Below, piece after piece: positions 31,441 through 42,238 of a stretch of DNA of 64,000 nucleotides. The notes under the pieces were generated by a model, which did no database searches, had not been told where the DNA came from, and worked only from the letters and a program-made list of their open reading frames with translations. Position 1 is the first letter of the stretch, and each line of letters opens with the position of its first letter. A program made the translations under genes and the position numbers. This DNA is from Lentisphaeria bacterium. Its GTDB lineage: Bacteria; Verrucomicrobiota; Lentisphaeria; Victivallales; Victivallaceae. The stretch is taken from positions 4,712,001-4,776,000 of the forward strand of contig CP091727.1 of NCBI GenBank assembly GCA_022009855.1. The letters run 5' to 3'.

Positions 31441-33160
31441 CTCCTTCCATGTTAGGTTTTGTCAAGCCACTTTTGTAACTTTTTTCCAGTTTTTCTTATA
31501 TTCGAAGCGTAATTCCCCTTACCCATGTAACCATAGGTGTCGTTTTTTGCTAAAATCAAAACTTATTGTATCTCTGTTTCTGTTCTTCAAAAGATATTTT
31601 CTAGCACTTCACACCGGCAGCGGGTAAGCCATCGTTCCCAACCTTCCATCGACCGCGAACGTTCCAGACATTCGCCGATAATATGCCACATGCGAAAAAC
31701 TGTGAATTCGAAGCCTCTGTCTTAAGGTGTCGGATGCAATCCGCAACCAAGAGTTTTGTCGAGTAGCCTCTATGTTCAAAAAATATCCTTTCGTTCTCCT
31801 TAAAATGGCGGTGAATTTCTCAACCTTTCCTACGGCATCTTTCGAAGACCAGGAGGTGAAACGAGTTGATTCACCATAGCTTATGCTGCAATTGGTTTGT
31901 TAATAATCGCCCCTTCAATAACTTCGCCTTTAACCACATATCGCCACAACGCAACCATCAACTGACGCGCGAGCGCGACAATGGCGGTTCTCCGACTACG
32001 TCCTTTTGCGCAAGGCGGTCTTTCCATTTTTTGTCAACCAACTTTCCGGTTGCCAGCGATACCACAGCCATGCACATTCAATCGCCATTTTTCGCAGACT
32101 TTTGCGTCCTGCTTTGCTGATTCCCTGATCTCTTTTCATTGTCCCACTGGCATATGGACATGGTGTCAATCCGAAAAATGCGGCAAATTGTTTTCCCGTG
32201 GCAAAACGGTGAAAATCTCCGATCTCCCAAGGCAAGTGCCGTGACAAACGATCTCCGACACCTTTAAACTGTTGCAATTTTCTGACCGTTTCTGCCGTCG
32301 AATCAGTGTTGCCATTTTGTTTGGAAGTTTCTTCATCGTGATTCTGGAATTTCTGGATGGTCTGTTTCCAATCAGCCAGTTCTTTCTCGAACAACTCCAG
32401 TTCGGCAAGCAAATTGGGAAGCCGAAGCAACAACAAGCTGGGACATTCTGCCCATTCCGGCAATTTCGACCATTTTCTAATTGCCTTGCGCCACTCTACC
32501 GCCGTCCGGTGTGATTTAAAACCTGGCAACGGTGTGCGTTCTATCAAAGAAATCATTTGAGCGTTTACGCGATCTATTGATTTTTTGATACGATCCCATT
32601 CTCGTTCCGCATCCCGACGACCTTCCTCTTCCAAGGACGGGATGTAAACTGTTGGTATATGATCCGAGGGGTGCAAGGCGGCAAGGAATTTTGCATCAAG
32701 TTTGTCCGTCTTGATCGTCTTTCCACTCATAATCACTTTCAACTTGTTGATCGGAAGGATATGAACATTCGCATCAAGTGCAATCAACTTACGAGCTGGC
32801 CAGTAGCCATAGCGACCTGCTTCATAGAAAACATCTACGCGTTTGCCACTATGAAGCAAATTTGTGACCAGCTCAAACACGCGATCCTCTTTGCTTTGAT
32901 CAACCTTGTCTTTCAGACCGTAATAACTCATTTTTCCCGCTTCCCAGTCCTGAACGGCTGTTGCCCAGAGACTGCCTCCCATATCAATTCCGACACTTAT
33001 CTGGTTCTTGACTTGACTTTCACTGCGAATGGCATTACCTTTTCTCTGCATTTTTGAGCTCCTTTTTCGGTAATTTGGTTTGAGTAAATTTCCAAAGTTA
33101 CTCGACAAAGGAGTTCTTTTCTACTCCGACAATTGCTTGTCACCTATACATGGTATCTTT
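31441..33160 (-). mobile_element. IS110-family insertion sequence, copy 2 (inverted)
   Basis: Same 1,720-bp element as at 1549-3268, in opposite orientation. It differs from copy 1 only in homopolymer lengths (A6/A5, A4/A5) and in a short spot after the transposase stop (TAAGCTATGG against TAAGTTTATGG). It lies between the aldolase gene and the 3' end of the heparinase-like gene, abutting a 157-bp tandem duplication. Its 3' non-coding region (31441-31880) holds the same candidate guide-RNA hairpins. Confidence 0.88.
31881..33051 (-). CDS. IS110-family transposase, copy 2
   Basis: ATG at 33051 with AAGGAG upstream. The DEDD residues and Tnp20 C-terminus are as in copy 1. The run at 32581-32586 is intact (six bases), so the frame is open through residue about 350, then diverges at the homopolymer shared with copy 1 and stops at 31996; with corrected A runs it would end at 31881 (INKPIAA). 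The complementary errors in the two copies allow the full-length protein to be deduced. Confidence 0.85.
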
Positions 33161-33472
33161 TCTGTCGGGGAGGAGGCATTTTTCTGCAAATTCAACCTCG
33201 CGGCTGGAATTCCAGGCGGCAGGTTCCCGATTCTTCGATCGCCGTTTTCAGGTGAATGCACCAGAGCCTGTCGCCCCAGGAGAGCTTCATCCGACATCTT
33301 CCAGCGGAATCTCCTTTTCTGTCGGGGAGGAGGCATTTTTCTGCAAATTCAACCTCGCGGCTGGAATTCCAGGCGGCAGGTTCCCGATTCTTCGATCGCC
33401 GTTTTCAGGTGAATGCACCAGAGCCTGTCGCCCCAGGAGAGCTTCATCCGGACATCTTCCAGCGGAATCTCC
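33158..33472. repeat. 157-bp tandem duplication beside IS110 copy 2
   Basis: Unit A 33158-33314 and unit B 33315-33472 both begin TTTTCTGTCGGGGAGGAGGC and end CCAGCGGAATCTCC. They differ by one base (CATCCGACAT against CATCCGGACAT). Unit B contains the in-frame last 40 or so codons and stop of the heparinase-like gene; unit A is an extra copy lying between that stop and the IS. The IS end coincides with the start of unit A. Confidence 0.85.
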
Positions 33473-35214
33473 TCCAGATACTCCAGCTCGATGCCGGAAA
33501 GTTGCAACCTCATCCCGCCGATTTCGATCCCCGCCGGAGTCAGTGCCGGTTTCACCGCACAGTACAGCGGAAGTTCCACGGCAATCTCTCCTTTTCCCCA
33601 ATCGTATCCTCGATCAGAGTCACCCCGTCAGGTCTCAGCACTGCCCGGCGCACACAGGAGGTGACGCCGGATGCCTTCGGATACGCTCCGGCAATATCGA
33701 TGGCAACCCCGTCCTCCAGCAGCTCCCGATGCCCGGCGGCGAATTCCGCTCCCGGCGCCTGCAGCACTCCGTTGAATGCCGGAACGTTGTGCCCGGAACT
33801 GTTCAGAAAACGGTTTTCATAGCGACGCTCCGAAAATGTGAACTTTGTATAATCCGTCGCACCGCAATCGATGATTACCGGTTTCCCGTCAAAGAACAGT
33901 TCGAACTCTCCGACATCGTTATGATTGTGATTTTCGTTGTTATGTCCCCCTTTGATGCAGAGAATCGAACCGGACTCCTCCTTCTCCGGATTCTGCCGGA
34001 AAAGGTAGAATTGAAGCTCCGGGAGCACCGTCCGCCTCTCCCCCGGAAACTTCCCCTGGCCGCCGGATCCGGCGCCCAGAATATCTGTGCAAGTTCATCC
34101 AGAAGAACAAGATGAAGAAATGTCCCCTTTCCGGGGAATCGGTCCGGAACTCTCCGGCTCCCGACGGAAGAAATCCGAATGCAGCCTCCGCGGCAAACGA
34201 TTTCAGGCGCGCACTGCCGGAAAGTTCGGCGAAGTGGTTCAGCAGTCCGGCGTTCAGCCGGTCGAATTTCGCCACCGAATCCGCCATGCTGGCAAACCAC
34301 GGCCCGGTCAGATGGACCTTGGCGATGTAGTCGCCGATGTTCCGGAACTTCTCCTCCGCGTAGAACCAGCGGCAACTGCCGCCGGTGTATGTGTTGAGCA
34401 GGTCGAGGAAGATCATGAGACGCATCCCCGCCGCCATAAAGTACCCCGGCCCTTCGTCGCATCCCCCGTCGGCGGCATAGCGATCGTAGAAAGCATCACA
34501 ACATTCGGCCAGTTTCAAAATCAGCCGGGCAAGCCGTGCCGGCTGATCGTGCAGAAAGGTAAAAGCGGTCAGAGCGACGTTGGAGGCGCACCACGGCCCC
34601 CAGTTGTTGAGGCCGTCCAGCCACCATTCGTGCACGCGCTCCTCCTCGATCGGCACGATGACCCGCTCGATGCAGAACTCACGCACCCAGTTGAGCAGTT
34701 CCGACGATTCCGTTTCCAGCTCTTTCCCGAACAGCTGAACCACGCAGGCGAGAGTTGCGCCGGTTTCCGCACAGAAGAGATCGGTGCGCGGCAGATCCAA
34801 CCGGGGCATCGGGTCATTCTCCCGATAATAGCCGTGTGCAGGCAGATACCAGACCACCTCGTTCAGCAGTTGCCAGATTCCCTCCACCATCATGGGGAAA
34901 AACCGGCGGCGATACTCGATCGCCTCCGCAAGACAGAGGAGCACCAGATGACTTCGACGGGTAAAATAAACGGACTCGAAGATCCGACGGTTGCCGTTTC
35001 GAACATAGGAAAAGAAATTTTCCGCCTTCAACGGCGGGAAAATTTCCGCATAGTCCCGCTCCATCAGGGTTTCCGCCTGTTTCACATGGAGCGGAAAATA
35101 TTTCCGCCGGAAGGGATCTGTGCTGCTGCACCACGCCTCCCGGTCTGCCGCCGGAGGAAAACGGCTGAAAAACGCCTGCTGCCGGAACAATTCCGCCAGA
35201 CTCTCCTGCGACAT
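33349..35214 (-). CDS. Heparinase II/III-family polysaccharide lyase
   Basis: Starts MSQESLAELFRQQ at 35214. The N-terminal (alpha/alpha) toroid includes WQLLNEVVWYLPAHGYY, WLDGLNNWGPWCASN and AADGGCDEGPGYFM (catalytic-region Tyr/His). The C-terminal beta-sandwich has the family signature GGHNNENHNHNDVGEFELFF followed by KPVIIDCGATDYT. Frame changes near 34030 and 33590. Ends CRLEFQPRG at 33349. About 620 residues with no clear signal peptide. These enzymes cleave uronic-acid polysaccharides by beta-elimination. It converges on the aldolase/regulator pair, so both may serve uronate catabolism. Substrate not determinable. Confidence 0.82.
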
Positions 35215-35551
35215 GAAATTCCTCAACCTCACGGCCTGCCCTCCCTGAACTGCTTGAAAACCGTTGTAAAACAAGAACCGGAGCCAAAACAACTCCTCTC
35301 CGCTCTGCCGTAAGATAGCATGAGAAAACCGCTTTTCAATGAAAACTCAAGAATTTCCCATGATTCATCGCGCTTGACGATGCGGAGCCGACGGCAGTTC
35401 CGGCCTCCGCCTCTTCTTGCCGCCCCATTTTCGGAGGTGCAGAAAAAAACAGTCGGCGGCTTGATTTCCGTTGCAGATCCAGCTATATTGAGAGCCGGAT
35501 CCGATCCAGTCCGACACACATTTACCCTCTGCTTCGAAAGGGATTGCCATC
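35215..35551. other. Intergenic region between heparinase-like and META genes
   Basis: A 337-bp divergent intergenic region. Apart from the promoter at 35461-35489, I see no gene or structured element. Confidence 0.5.
35461..35489 (+). promoter_or_regulatory. Sigma70-type promoter for META lipoprotein gene
   Basis: -35 TTGATT (35461-35466), 17-bp spacer, -10 TATATT (35484-35489), 62 bp before the ATG at 35552. Both hexamers are the same as those of the GntR promoter at 29874. Confidence 0.55.
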
Positions 35552-36030
35552 ATGAAAATCAAAAATCTTCCCGCGGCGGCCGGCGCCGTCATCACGCTTC
35601 TCGCACTGTATTCCGGCGGCTGCTGTTCCAGCCAGACCCCGGAATATCCTCTGAACGGCACGACCTGGGTGCTCGACCTCTACACGTTGCCGGAACAGCC
35701 GGACCCCGCCTCACGCCCCCTGCGGCCGATCACACTGCAGATCAATGAGGAGAACCGCACTTCCGGCAATGCGGGAGTCAACCGCTACACCGGGACCGCC
35801 ACCTTCGACCTCGACCAGGGAAGCTGCAGTTCGGTCCGCAGGCGACCACCCGCATGGCCGGCCCCGGCTTGAAGAGCGAACGCGCCTATCTGGATGCGCT
35901 CGCCGCAGCCAGATCCTTCCGGATCGACGGCAGAATCCTCACGCTGTTCGGCGAGGACGGCACGCCGCTGGCGAAATTCATCGCACACACCTCCAACACA
36001 GGCGCCCGCCCGGCAGCTCCCCGGAAGTGA
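35552..36030 (+). CDS. META-domain (HslJ-like) lipoprotein
   Basis: N-terminal signal MKIKNLPAAAGAVITLLALY with lipobox GGCC. The META domain reads LNGTTWVLDLYTL, ITLQINEENRTSGNAGVNRY, and after one indel near 35820 LQFGPQATTRMAGPGLKSE and AYLDALAAARSFRIDGRIL, TLFGEDGTPLAKF. About 160 residues, correct for the family, whose members are envelope proteins linked to heat or antibiotic (novobiocin) tolerance in E. coli HslJ. The stop overlaps the GTG of the next gene. Confidence 0.75.
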
Positions 36031-36542
36031 AACGAATCCTGATCATCGGCTGTTGCGGCGCCGGAAAAACCACCCTGGCCAATGTGCTGTCGAAACGGCT
36101 CAATCTCCCGGTCGTCCACCTCGACCGGCTCTGGTGGAATCCCGGCTGGATCGAATCCTCCCCGGAGGAGTTCGACGCCCGGCTCGCAAAGGAACTCGCC
36201 TTTGATCGCTGGATCATCGACGGAAACTACAAACGAACCCTCGCCGAACGGCTGAGATACGCCGACACCGTCCTCCTCCTCGCCTATTCGCGCACCCGGT
36301 GCCTGTGGCAGATCTTCCGGCGGCTACGTGAATTCCGCGGCAGAACCCGCCCGGACCTCGCCGACGGCTGCCCGGAACGAATCGACGGGGAATTCCTCCG
36401 TTTCGTCTGGAACTTCAACCGCCGCGTGCTGCCGGAAATGCGCCGGATTCTGGCGAAACGCCCCGCAGAATGCACGCTTCACGAATTCCACACCCCGGTC
36501 GAAACAGAACATTTCCTCGCCTCCCTGCCCCCGGTACGCTGA
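36027..36542 (+). CDS. P-loop adenylate-kinase-like (topology-modulation type) protein
   Basis: GTG start at 36027 overlapping the preceding stop. Walker A IIGCCGAGKTTLANVLSKRL at residues 4-24, then VVHLDRLWWNPGWIESSPEE, WIIDGNYKRTLAERL and a lid-like Arg-rich segment (CLWQIFRRLREFRGRTRPDL). About 171 residues, intact; family length. It resembles the DNA topology-modulation / FlaR group of small nucleoside-kinase-like proteins. Substrate unknown. Confidence 0.72.
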   Translation: MKRILIIGCCGAGKTTLANVLSKRLNLPVVHLDRLWWNPGWIESSPEEFDARLAKELAFDRWIIDGNYKRTLAERLRYADTVLLLAYSRTRCLWQIFRRLREFRGRTRPDLADGCPERIDGEFLRFVWNFNRRVLPEMRRILAKRPAECTLHEFHTPVETEHFLASLPPVR

Positions 36543-36595
36543 TAAAAAGCCCGCTGGAAGGCGGAATCCGAAGAGTTCCGCCACTCCGGCGGGCG
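36543..36595 (-). terminator. Terminator downstream of Na/Pi cotransporter gene
   Basis: Nested hairpin: outer CCCGCTGG / CCGGCGGG and inner perfect GGCGGAA / TTCCGCC. On the minus strand it is followed by GCTTTTTA. It sits between two convergent genes and probably also stops plus-strand transcription. Confidence 0.6.
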
Positions 36596-36601
36596 GGAGG
36601 G

Positions 36602-39070
36602 TCAGCGGTTTTTCTTCAACCCGATGTCAAAATTGAGCAGCAGCGCGGTACGTACCGCGATGTTGTCCAGCCGGTCGGTCACCTGCCGGAGCACGCCGAC
36701 CAGCGCGATGAAGATCACGCCGGTCTCGGCGGTGCAATCCCCCTTTCTCAGATGTTCCAGATGGGAATCCTCGAGCTTCGCCGCCTGTCGCCGGATCTCC
36801 CCGGCACGACGGCGGGCGGAATCGGCCCGCTCCGGAGAGATTTCATCCAGAGCGGCGAGCACATCCTGCGCCATCGCCTCGATCGACAGGAAAAACTGTC
36901 GCAGCTCCTTCTCCGGTTTACGCCCGAACTTCTCGTGGAATCCGGCCAGCCGGTCCGCCTGATTGATGACACCCGACGCATAATCGGCGAGCCGTTCGGC
37001 GTCATTGGTGCAGTGGAGCAGCACCGGCAGCGCCTGCGCCTCCTGCGAGGAGAGCGTGTGCTGCATCAGCGAGGTGAGATAGGCGGTGATCTCCTCCTGC
37101 ATTTTATCGATCTTATGTTCCCGCCGCTGCCACTCCTCACGGTGCGCGGTATCGATCCGCCCGTCGAAGACGCCGTCTGCCATGGTCTTCGCCACCAGAT
37201 TCCATGCGCCGCGGGTCATCGAGCGGAGCTGGAAGAGCGCCTGCTGCAGCGCCACCGGCGGATTTTCCAAGAGATAGGGGTCGAGTTTGGTGTACTTGAC
37301 CTTCTTCTTCCGAACCGGAATCAGCTTCTCGCAGAGATGCGCCATCTGCGACACGAAGGGCAGCAGGATCAGCGCGGTCAGGACATTGAAGAGGGTGTGC
37401 GCATTGGCGATGTGACGCGGCACATTCTGTGCAACCGCCGCGAAGGCGTCGCCCGGCGTGATCCAGTCAACCAGCTGAAAGAACACCGGAATGCCGCTCT
37501 CCCCCCACGGCACGTAGAAGAAGATCAGCATCACCGCCGTGCCGAAGACGTTGAACAGCGTGTGCGCCAGCGCCGCCTGCTTCGCCACCCGGTTCGCCGG
37601 AATCGCGGCCAGCTGGGCGGTCACCGTCGTGCCGATGTTGGCGCCGAGCACCAGCGGCATCGCGGTGTAGAGGTTGATCAGTCCGCCCGCGCCGAGCGCG
37701 ATGATGATGCCGGTCGAAGCCGAACTCGACTGGATGATCATCGTCACCACCAGTCCGATCAGCAGCGCCCCCAGCACCGCACCGAACGGCATCACCCCGT
37801 CGACCGGCGTGCAGTCGAACCGTTCGAAGAGCCGGATGACCGACGGGAACGACCCGATCGAGGTGAGCTCTTCGCTCATGATCGACATGCCGAAGAAGAG
37901 GAAGCCGAATCCGAGCACGGTCTCTCCGATGCCGCGGATGCCGCGCCAGGTGATGAAGTAGAGCAGCAGTCCGGCGATGATTGCGGGCATCGCCAGCGCC
38001 CCCACGTCGAAGGAGACGATCTGTGCGGTCACCGTCGTACCGATGTTGGTGCCGAAGATGATTCCGATCGCCTGCGAGAGATTCAGCAGTCCGGCGTTGA
38101 TGAAGCCGATCACCATCACCGTGCTGGCGCTGGAGGATTGAATCACCGCGGTCACACCCGCCCCGGCGAGCAACGCCACCACCCGGTTCCTTGAGAAAAA
38201 GCGAAGGATGCTCTTCATCCGCTCTCCGGCGACCTTCTGCAGACCGTCGCTCATCATCTGCATGCCCCAGACGAAGATCGCCAGCCCGGCGAAGGCATTC
38301 AGCATCAGCATCCAGAAGTTCATGCCGAGCACTTCGACCGAAATGCCGCGCGAGAGCAGTCCGCCGTCGGAGGCGGCGGGTTTGACGTCAATCCGGTAGC
38401 TCCCGGTGCCGCCGTTGAGCATCACGCCGGTACTGGCGACGCCGCTCTCGTCGGTTTCCGCCATCGGCGAAGTCAGCCGGGCGGAACCACCCGCCGCGGG
38501 CTGGCGGACCAGATCGAAAAAGACCCGCCGCCCCGAAGCCGGCTTGCCGTCCGCATCGTAAAGCCGCACGGAAACCGGCTCGGGAAGCATGGTGCCGGCA
38601 GCCCCTTCCTGCCGGTCTCCGCGGATGGAAACGCCGGAAATGAAACGAACCGTCACCGCGCGATCTTCCGCACCGACCGGGATAAGACGGAGATATTGAT
38701 CCCCCACCTGTTTTCCCGCCCGGACCGGAATACGGATGGTCCCGCCGGCGTCGCTCTCAAACTCGCTCTTCTCCAGAACCAGATCGGAATCCTGCTCTGG
38801 CACGGCGAGCAGTTTCACCCCCGCCGCCGGACGGCGGCTGCCGCTGCCGCCGAGCAGTCCGCGCTCCTGCGGGCCTTGCAGTTCGATCACCAGCGGCCCG
38901 GGAAACATCTCTCCCGGTAAAGCACAACTCTCCGCGCCCCGCACGACATTGACCCGCTCCACCCGGACCGGGCTCTCGTCGCGACAGCCGGCGGAAAACA
39001 CTCCCACGAGCGCGGCGGCGAAAAGAATTCCGGCCGCGCGCGTCCTCCAGCAGTTTCTGAAACGTCTCAT
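36602..39070 (-). CDS. Na+/phosphate cotransporter with lipoprotein Ig-like N-terminus and PhoU-like C-terminus
   Basis: 822 residues, intact. The N-terminal signal with lipobox-like FSAGC is followed by about 220 residues of beta-sandwich, Big_1-like sequence (VSVRLYDADGKPASGRRVFF, TDESGVASTGVMLNGGTG). The transporter has the duplicated Na/Pi signature QSSSAST twice (VTAVIQSSSASTVMVIGFIN and MIIQSSSASTGIIIALGAGG), each with GANIGTTVTAQ/GTNIGTTVTAQ. The C-terminal 200 residues are PhoU-like helices (HCTNDAERLADYASGVINQA). NptA/PNaS-type transporters import phosphate with sodium; the extracytoplasmic domain at the N-terminus is unusual. Its ATG abuts the stop of secDF. Confidence 0.85.
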   Translation of the reverse strand: MRRFRNCWRTRAAGILFAAALVGVFSAGCRDESPVRVERVNVVRGAESCALPGEMFPGPLVIELQGPQERGLLGGSGSRRPAAGVKLLAVPEQDSDLVLEKSEFESDAGGTIRIPVRAGKQVGDQYLRLIPVGAEDRAVTVRFISGVSIRGDRQEGAAGTMLPEPVSVRLYDADGKPASGRRVFFDLVRQPAAGGSARLTSPMAETDESGVASTGVMLNGGTGSYRIDVKPAASDGGLLSRGISVEVLGMNFWMLMLNAFAGLAIFVWGMQMMSDGLQKVAGERMKSILRFFSRNRVVALLAGAGVTAVIQSSSASTVMVIGFINAGLLNLSQAIGIIFGTNIGTTVTAQIVSFDVGALAMPAIIAGLLLYFITWRGIRGIGETVLGFGFLFFGMSIMSEELTSIGSFPSVIRLFERFDCTPVDGVMPFGAVLGALLIGLVVTMIIQSSSASTGIIIALGAGGLINLYTAMPLVLGANIGTTVTAQLAAIPANRVAKQAALAHTLFNVFGTAVMLIFFYVPWGESGIPVFFQLVDWITPGDAFAAVAQNVPRHIANAHTLFNVLTALILLPFVSQMAHLCEKLIPVRKKKVKYTKLDPYLLENPPVALQQALFQLRSMTRGAWNLVAKTMADGVFDGRIDTAHREEWQRREHKIDKMQEEITAYLTSLMQHTLSSQEAQALPVLLHCTNDAERLADYASGVINQADRLAGFHEKFGRKPEKELRQFFLSIEAMAQDVLAALDEISPERADSARRRAGEIRRQAAKLEDSHLEHLRKGDCTAETGVIFIALVGVLRQVTDRLDNIAVRTALLLNFDIGLKKNR

Positions 39071-41631
39071 TTATCGATGATTCACTCCTATTTTGCGATG
39101 CCACGCCACCACCATCGGACTGGCCAGAAAGACCGACGAATAGGTTCCGATGACGATGCCCAGCATCATGACTAATACGAAATCGTTGATGACGATGCCG
39201 CCGAAGCAGAACATCACCGCCACCACCAGGAAGGTGGTCACGCTGGTGAGCAGCGTCCGGCTGAGCGTCCGATTGATCGCGGCGTCGATCAAAGTGTGAA
39301 AGTTTTCTCCCGGGTAAAGTTTCGCATCCTCGCGGATCCGGTCGAAGATCACGATGGTGTCGTTGATCGAATAGCCGATGATCGTCAGCAATGCCGCGAC
39401 GACCGGCAGCGACAGTTCGCGCCCCATCAGGATGAAGATGCCGAGCGAAACGATCACGTCGTGCACCAGTGCGATGGTGCCCGCCGCCGCGAAGGTAAGT
39501 TCAAACCGTAGCGTCACGTAGATGCTCATGCCGATCAAAGCCAGCACAATCGCCAGAACCGAACTCTTCGTCGCCTCCAGCCCGACCAGTCCGCCGACGG
39601 TGGTCGCTTCGCCGTTGGCGAGCTTGAGCTGCGGGAACGCCTGCATGAGCATCCGGCTCACCCGGTCGTTCAGGCCGAAGGCGGCCTCCCCTTCCGTCCC
39701 CGTCTCCGCCGAACGGTCGCGGATCAGGATCTCCAGCTTGCGGTTGTCCCCCGCCGACGGATTCGACTTGTAACCGATCCTTACGTTGGAATCGATGGGG
39801 AGAGCACCTTCTCGATTTCTCCGACCGGCACCTGTTCGGCATAGGAGTAGCTCAGCCGGGTGCCGCCGGTGAAGTCGACGCCGAGCATCCGCTCGCCCTT
39901 GACCGCAAAGAGCAGAATGCTCCCCGCCACCAGCACGCCGGAGAAGAGAAACGCCCACTTCGCCTGCTTCAGGAACTGAAAATGCGGATGCGAAAAGACG
40001 TGGCACATCCGCAGCGTCTTCCAGTGGAAGAAACGGAGCATGTAGTCGAAGATCAGCCGGGTCATGAACACCGCAGTGAAGAGACTCGCCAGAAGTCCGA
40101 TCGCCAGACTTACCGCGAACCCTTTCACCGGCCCGTTGCCGAAGTACATCAGAATCACCGCGCAGAGCAGTGTGGTCAAATTGCCGTCCAGCACGGCGGA
40201 GAAGGCCTTTTCATACCCGAGATTGACCGCGCTGGCCAATGTCTTGCCGGCATTCAGCTCCTCGCGGATGCGTTCGAAGACCAGCACGTTGGCGTCGACC
40301 GCCATGCCGAGGGTGAGGATGATTCCGGCGATGCCGGGCATGGTCATCGTCGCACCGAACGCGGCCATCGCACCGAGGATGAGCACCACGTTGACCGCCA
40401 GCGCCGCCACCGCGATCACCCCCGCCCGGAAGTAGTAGATGCACATGAAAGCCGTGAGCAGCACCATCGCGAGGATTCCGGCGAAGATGCCGTTGTTCAC
40501 GTTGTCCGCGCCGAGCGACGGAGCGGTGTCGAAGACCGCGTTGACCTTGATCTGGAAGGGGAAACTTCCGCTGGTCAGGGCGTCGGCAATGTTCTGCGCC
40601 TCCTCGTTGGAGAAGCGGCCGGAGATCTCCGCACTGCCGCCGGTGATGCTCCCCTGGATCACCGGAGCACAGTAGAGTTCACCGTCGAGCACGATCGCCA
40701 GCCGCCGGCCGATGTTCCGGCTGGTCACTTCGCCGAACCGCTGTGCACCGGCGGAGTTGAAGAGGAGCGAAATCTTGGTCTGACCGAACTGGTCGCGCAC
40801 CGGGCGTGCCTCGGCGATCGAACGGCCGTCCATCTCAGGCCGCCGGGCGATCAGAAGATATTCGGTCACGGCGCCGCGTTCGTCGCGGGCGGCCATCACC
40901 TCGTATCCGGGCGGCGGCATGAACGCTTCCGGATGAGCCGGGTCGTAGCTCCGCATCAGGGTGTCGTTCTCCGGATGAACCAGCCGGAACGCTAGTTTGC
41001 AGCTCATCCGGATCAGGTCGAGCAGCTTGTCCTTCTCATCGCGCGAGACGATCGGCGCCTTGAGCGAAACCGCCCGGCTGCCGAACGGGGTGATCTCCGA
41101 CTCGAAGATGTTCTGCGTTTCGAGCCGCTTGCGGAGCGTTTCAATCGCCTGGTCGCGGTAGCGGTTGAATTCGGACTCCATGCGCGCCTCCATCTCGGCG
41201 CGGTCCTTCGCACCGCCCTCCGCCGCGAAACCGGCGAGCAGTTCCCGGTCGGGAATCAGCTCCAGCACGAATTCGACGCCGCCGTTGAGATCGAGCCCGA
41301 GACGGATGGAACCGGCTGCCTCCTTGCGGACCAGCGCAATCACGTCGGCGTTGCCGGCAAGGTTGCTCCCCTTGACCAGCGGCACGAGGTCCACCTTCGC
41401 GTTGGCGGCGGCCTCCAGCAGAGCGACCGCCTGGTTGAGATCAGGGCGCTGCTGCTGAAGTTTGCGGGCATCTTCGACCAGTCCGGCCGCGACCGGGTCA
41501 TCGGCGTTTTTCAGCGTCTTACGGAATGTTTCGTAAAAATCGCGCGGTGTCAGCGGGTGGATCGACAGTGCGAAAATCGCAATCACCGCGACGATGACAA
41601 ATGTTCTAAGCTTCAGAAATTTTCCTTCCAT
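39071..41631 (-). CDS. secDF: Fused protein translocase subunit SecDF
   Basis: SecD half: TM1 (FVIVAVIAIFALSI), D1 motif RLGLDLNGGVEFVLELI, the P1 periplasmic domain (GYEVMAARD, SRNIGRRLAIVLDGELYCAP) and the TM block GIAGIILTLGMAVDANVLVFERIREE. SecF half: LGVDFTGGTRLSYSY, VGLEATKSSVLAIVLALIG and LLTIIGYSINDTIVIFDRIRED. Uses the proton gradient to help pull secreted proteins through SecYEG. One indel at the G4 run 39797-39800 splits the frame between the halves (restored: PIDSNVRIGYKS). ATG 41631 is chosen; 41646 is possible. About 850 residues. Confidence 0.93.
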
Positions 41632-41835
41632 GACAGTTGCCTTCATTCATTGCGGCGGAGAGGATGCATCCCGCAATCCATCCCGCCCGGATGATCAAAT
41701 CGGAGAAGAGGCGGCGCCAATCGCGCCCGGCAGGAAAATTCGCGGCAGCGCAAACATCACCTGTGCCGTTGCAAGGGTTCTGTTCGAAGAAGAAAAGGAG
41801 GGATCGACTACTTCATCCGGATTCCGCCGCCGCGC

Positions 41836-42238
41836 TCACGCGCAGGGTCCGGCCCGAACTTCGATCACGGCCGCCAGCCGCACCGGACAGGAGGAGCCCC
41901 CTTCGACGTCACCGCGAAATCCGGCACGACAACCGGCGTCGAACCGGAGAAACCGGCAAACCGTCGGGCAATCCCCGCAGAGACGGGCCGGATGAAGGCG
42001 GGACTGGTGCTGCGTGCGCAACTGAAGTCCGGCGACGCTGGAGAGATCCGGCAGACGGGGAGTGAAACTCCCAGTGGCCGTTGAGCGGCTCCTCGGAGAG
42101 CGGGAGGAATGCGGCCGATTCAACGGCAACCGATTCCGGCGTGGAGGAGCATCCAGCAACCGCGTTGCCGGCACTGCCCGCCCACGCCAGAAACAGAGCG
42201 GCAAGCGCAAGAAGGGAAAAAAGAATAAACTTCTTCAC
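41836..42238 (-). CDS. Hypothetical exported protein (frame uncertain)
   Basis: Starts MKKFILFSLLALAALFLAWA at 42238, a clear signal peptide followed by AGCSSTPESVAVESAAF, and GHWEFHSP. An indel near 42065 is likely; one continuation gives a Cys-containing tail (LCGDCPTVCRFLRFDAGC), another stops near 41912. No family recognised. The 200 bp beyond (41632-41835) show no clear gene. Confidence 0.35.

Noticed and set aside
34087..40995. Long open frames opposite the heparinase-like, Na/Pi and secDF genes (for example 34087-35313, 36470-38194, 39982-40995, plus strand)
   Set aside because: They are antisense to well-supported genes, rich in Arg/His/Gly from GC-rich shadow codons, and lack domains or ribosome-binding sites.
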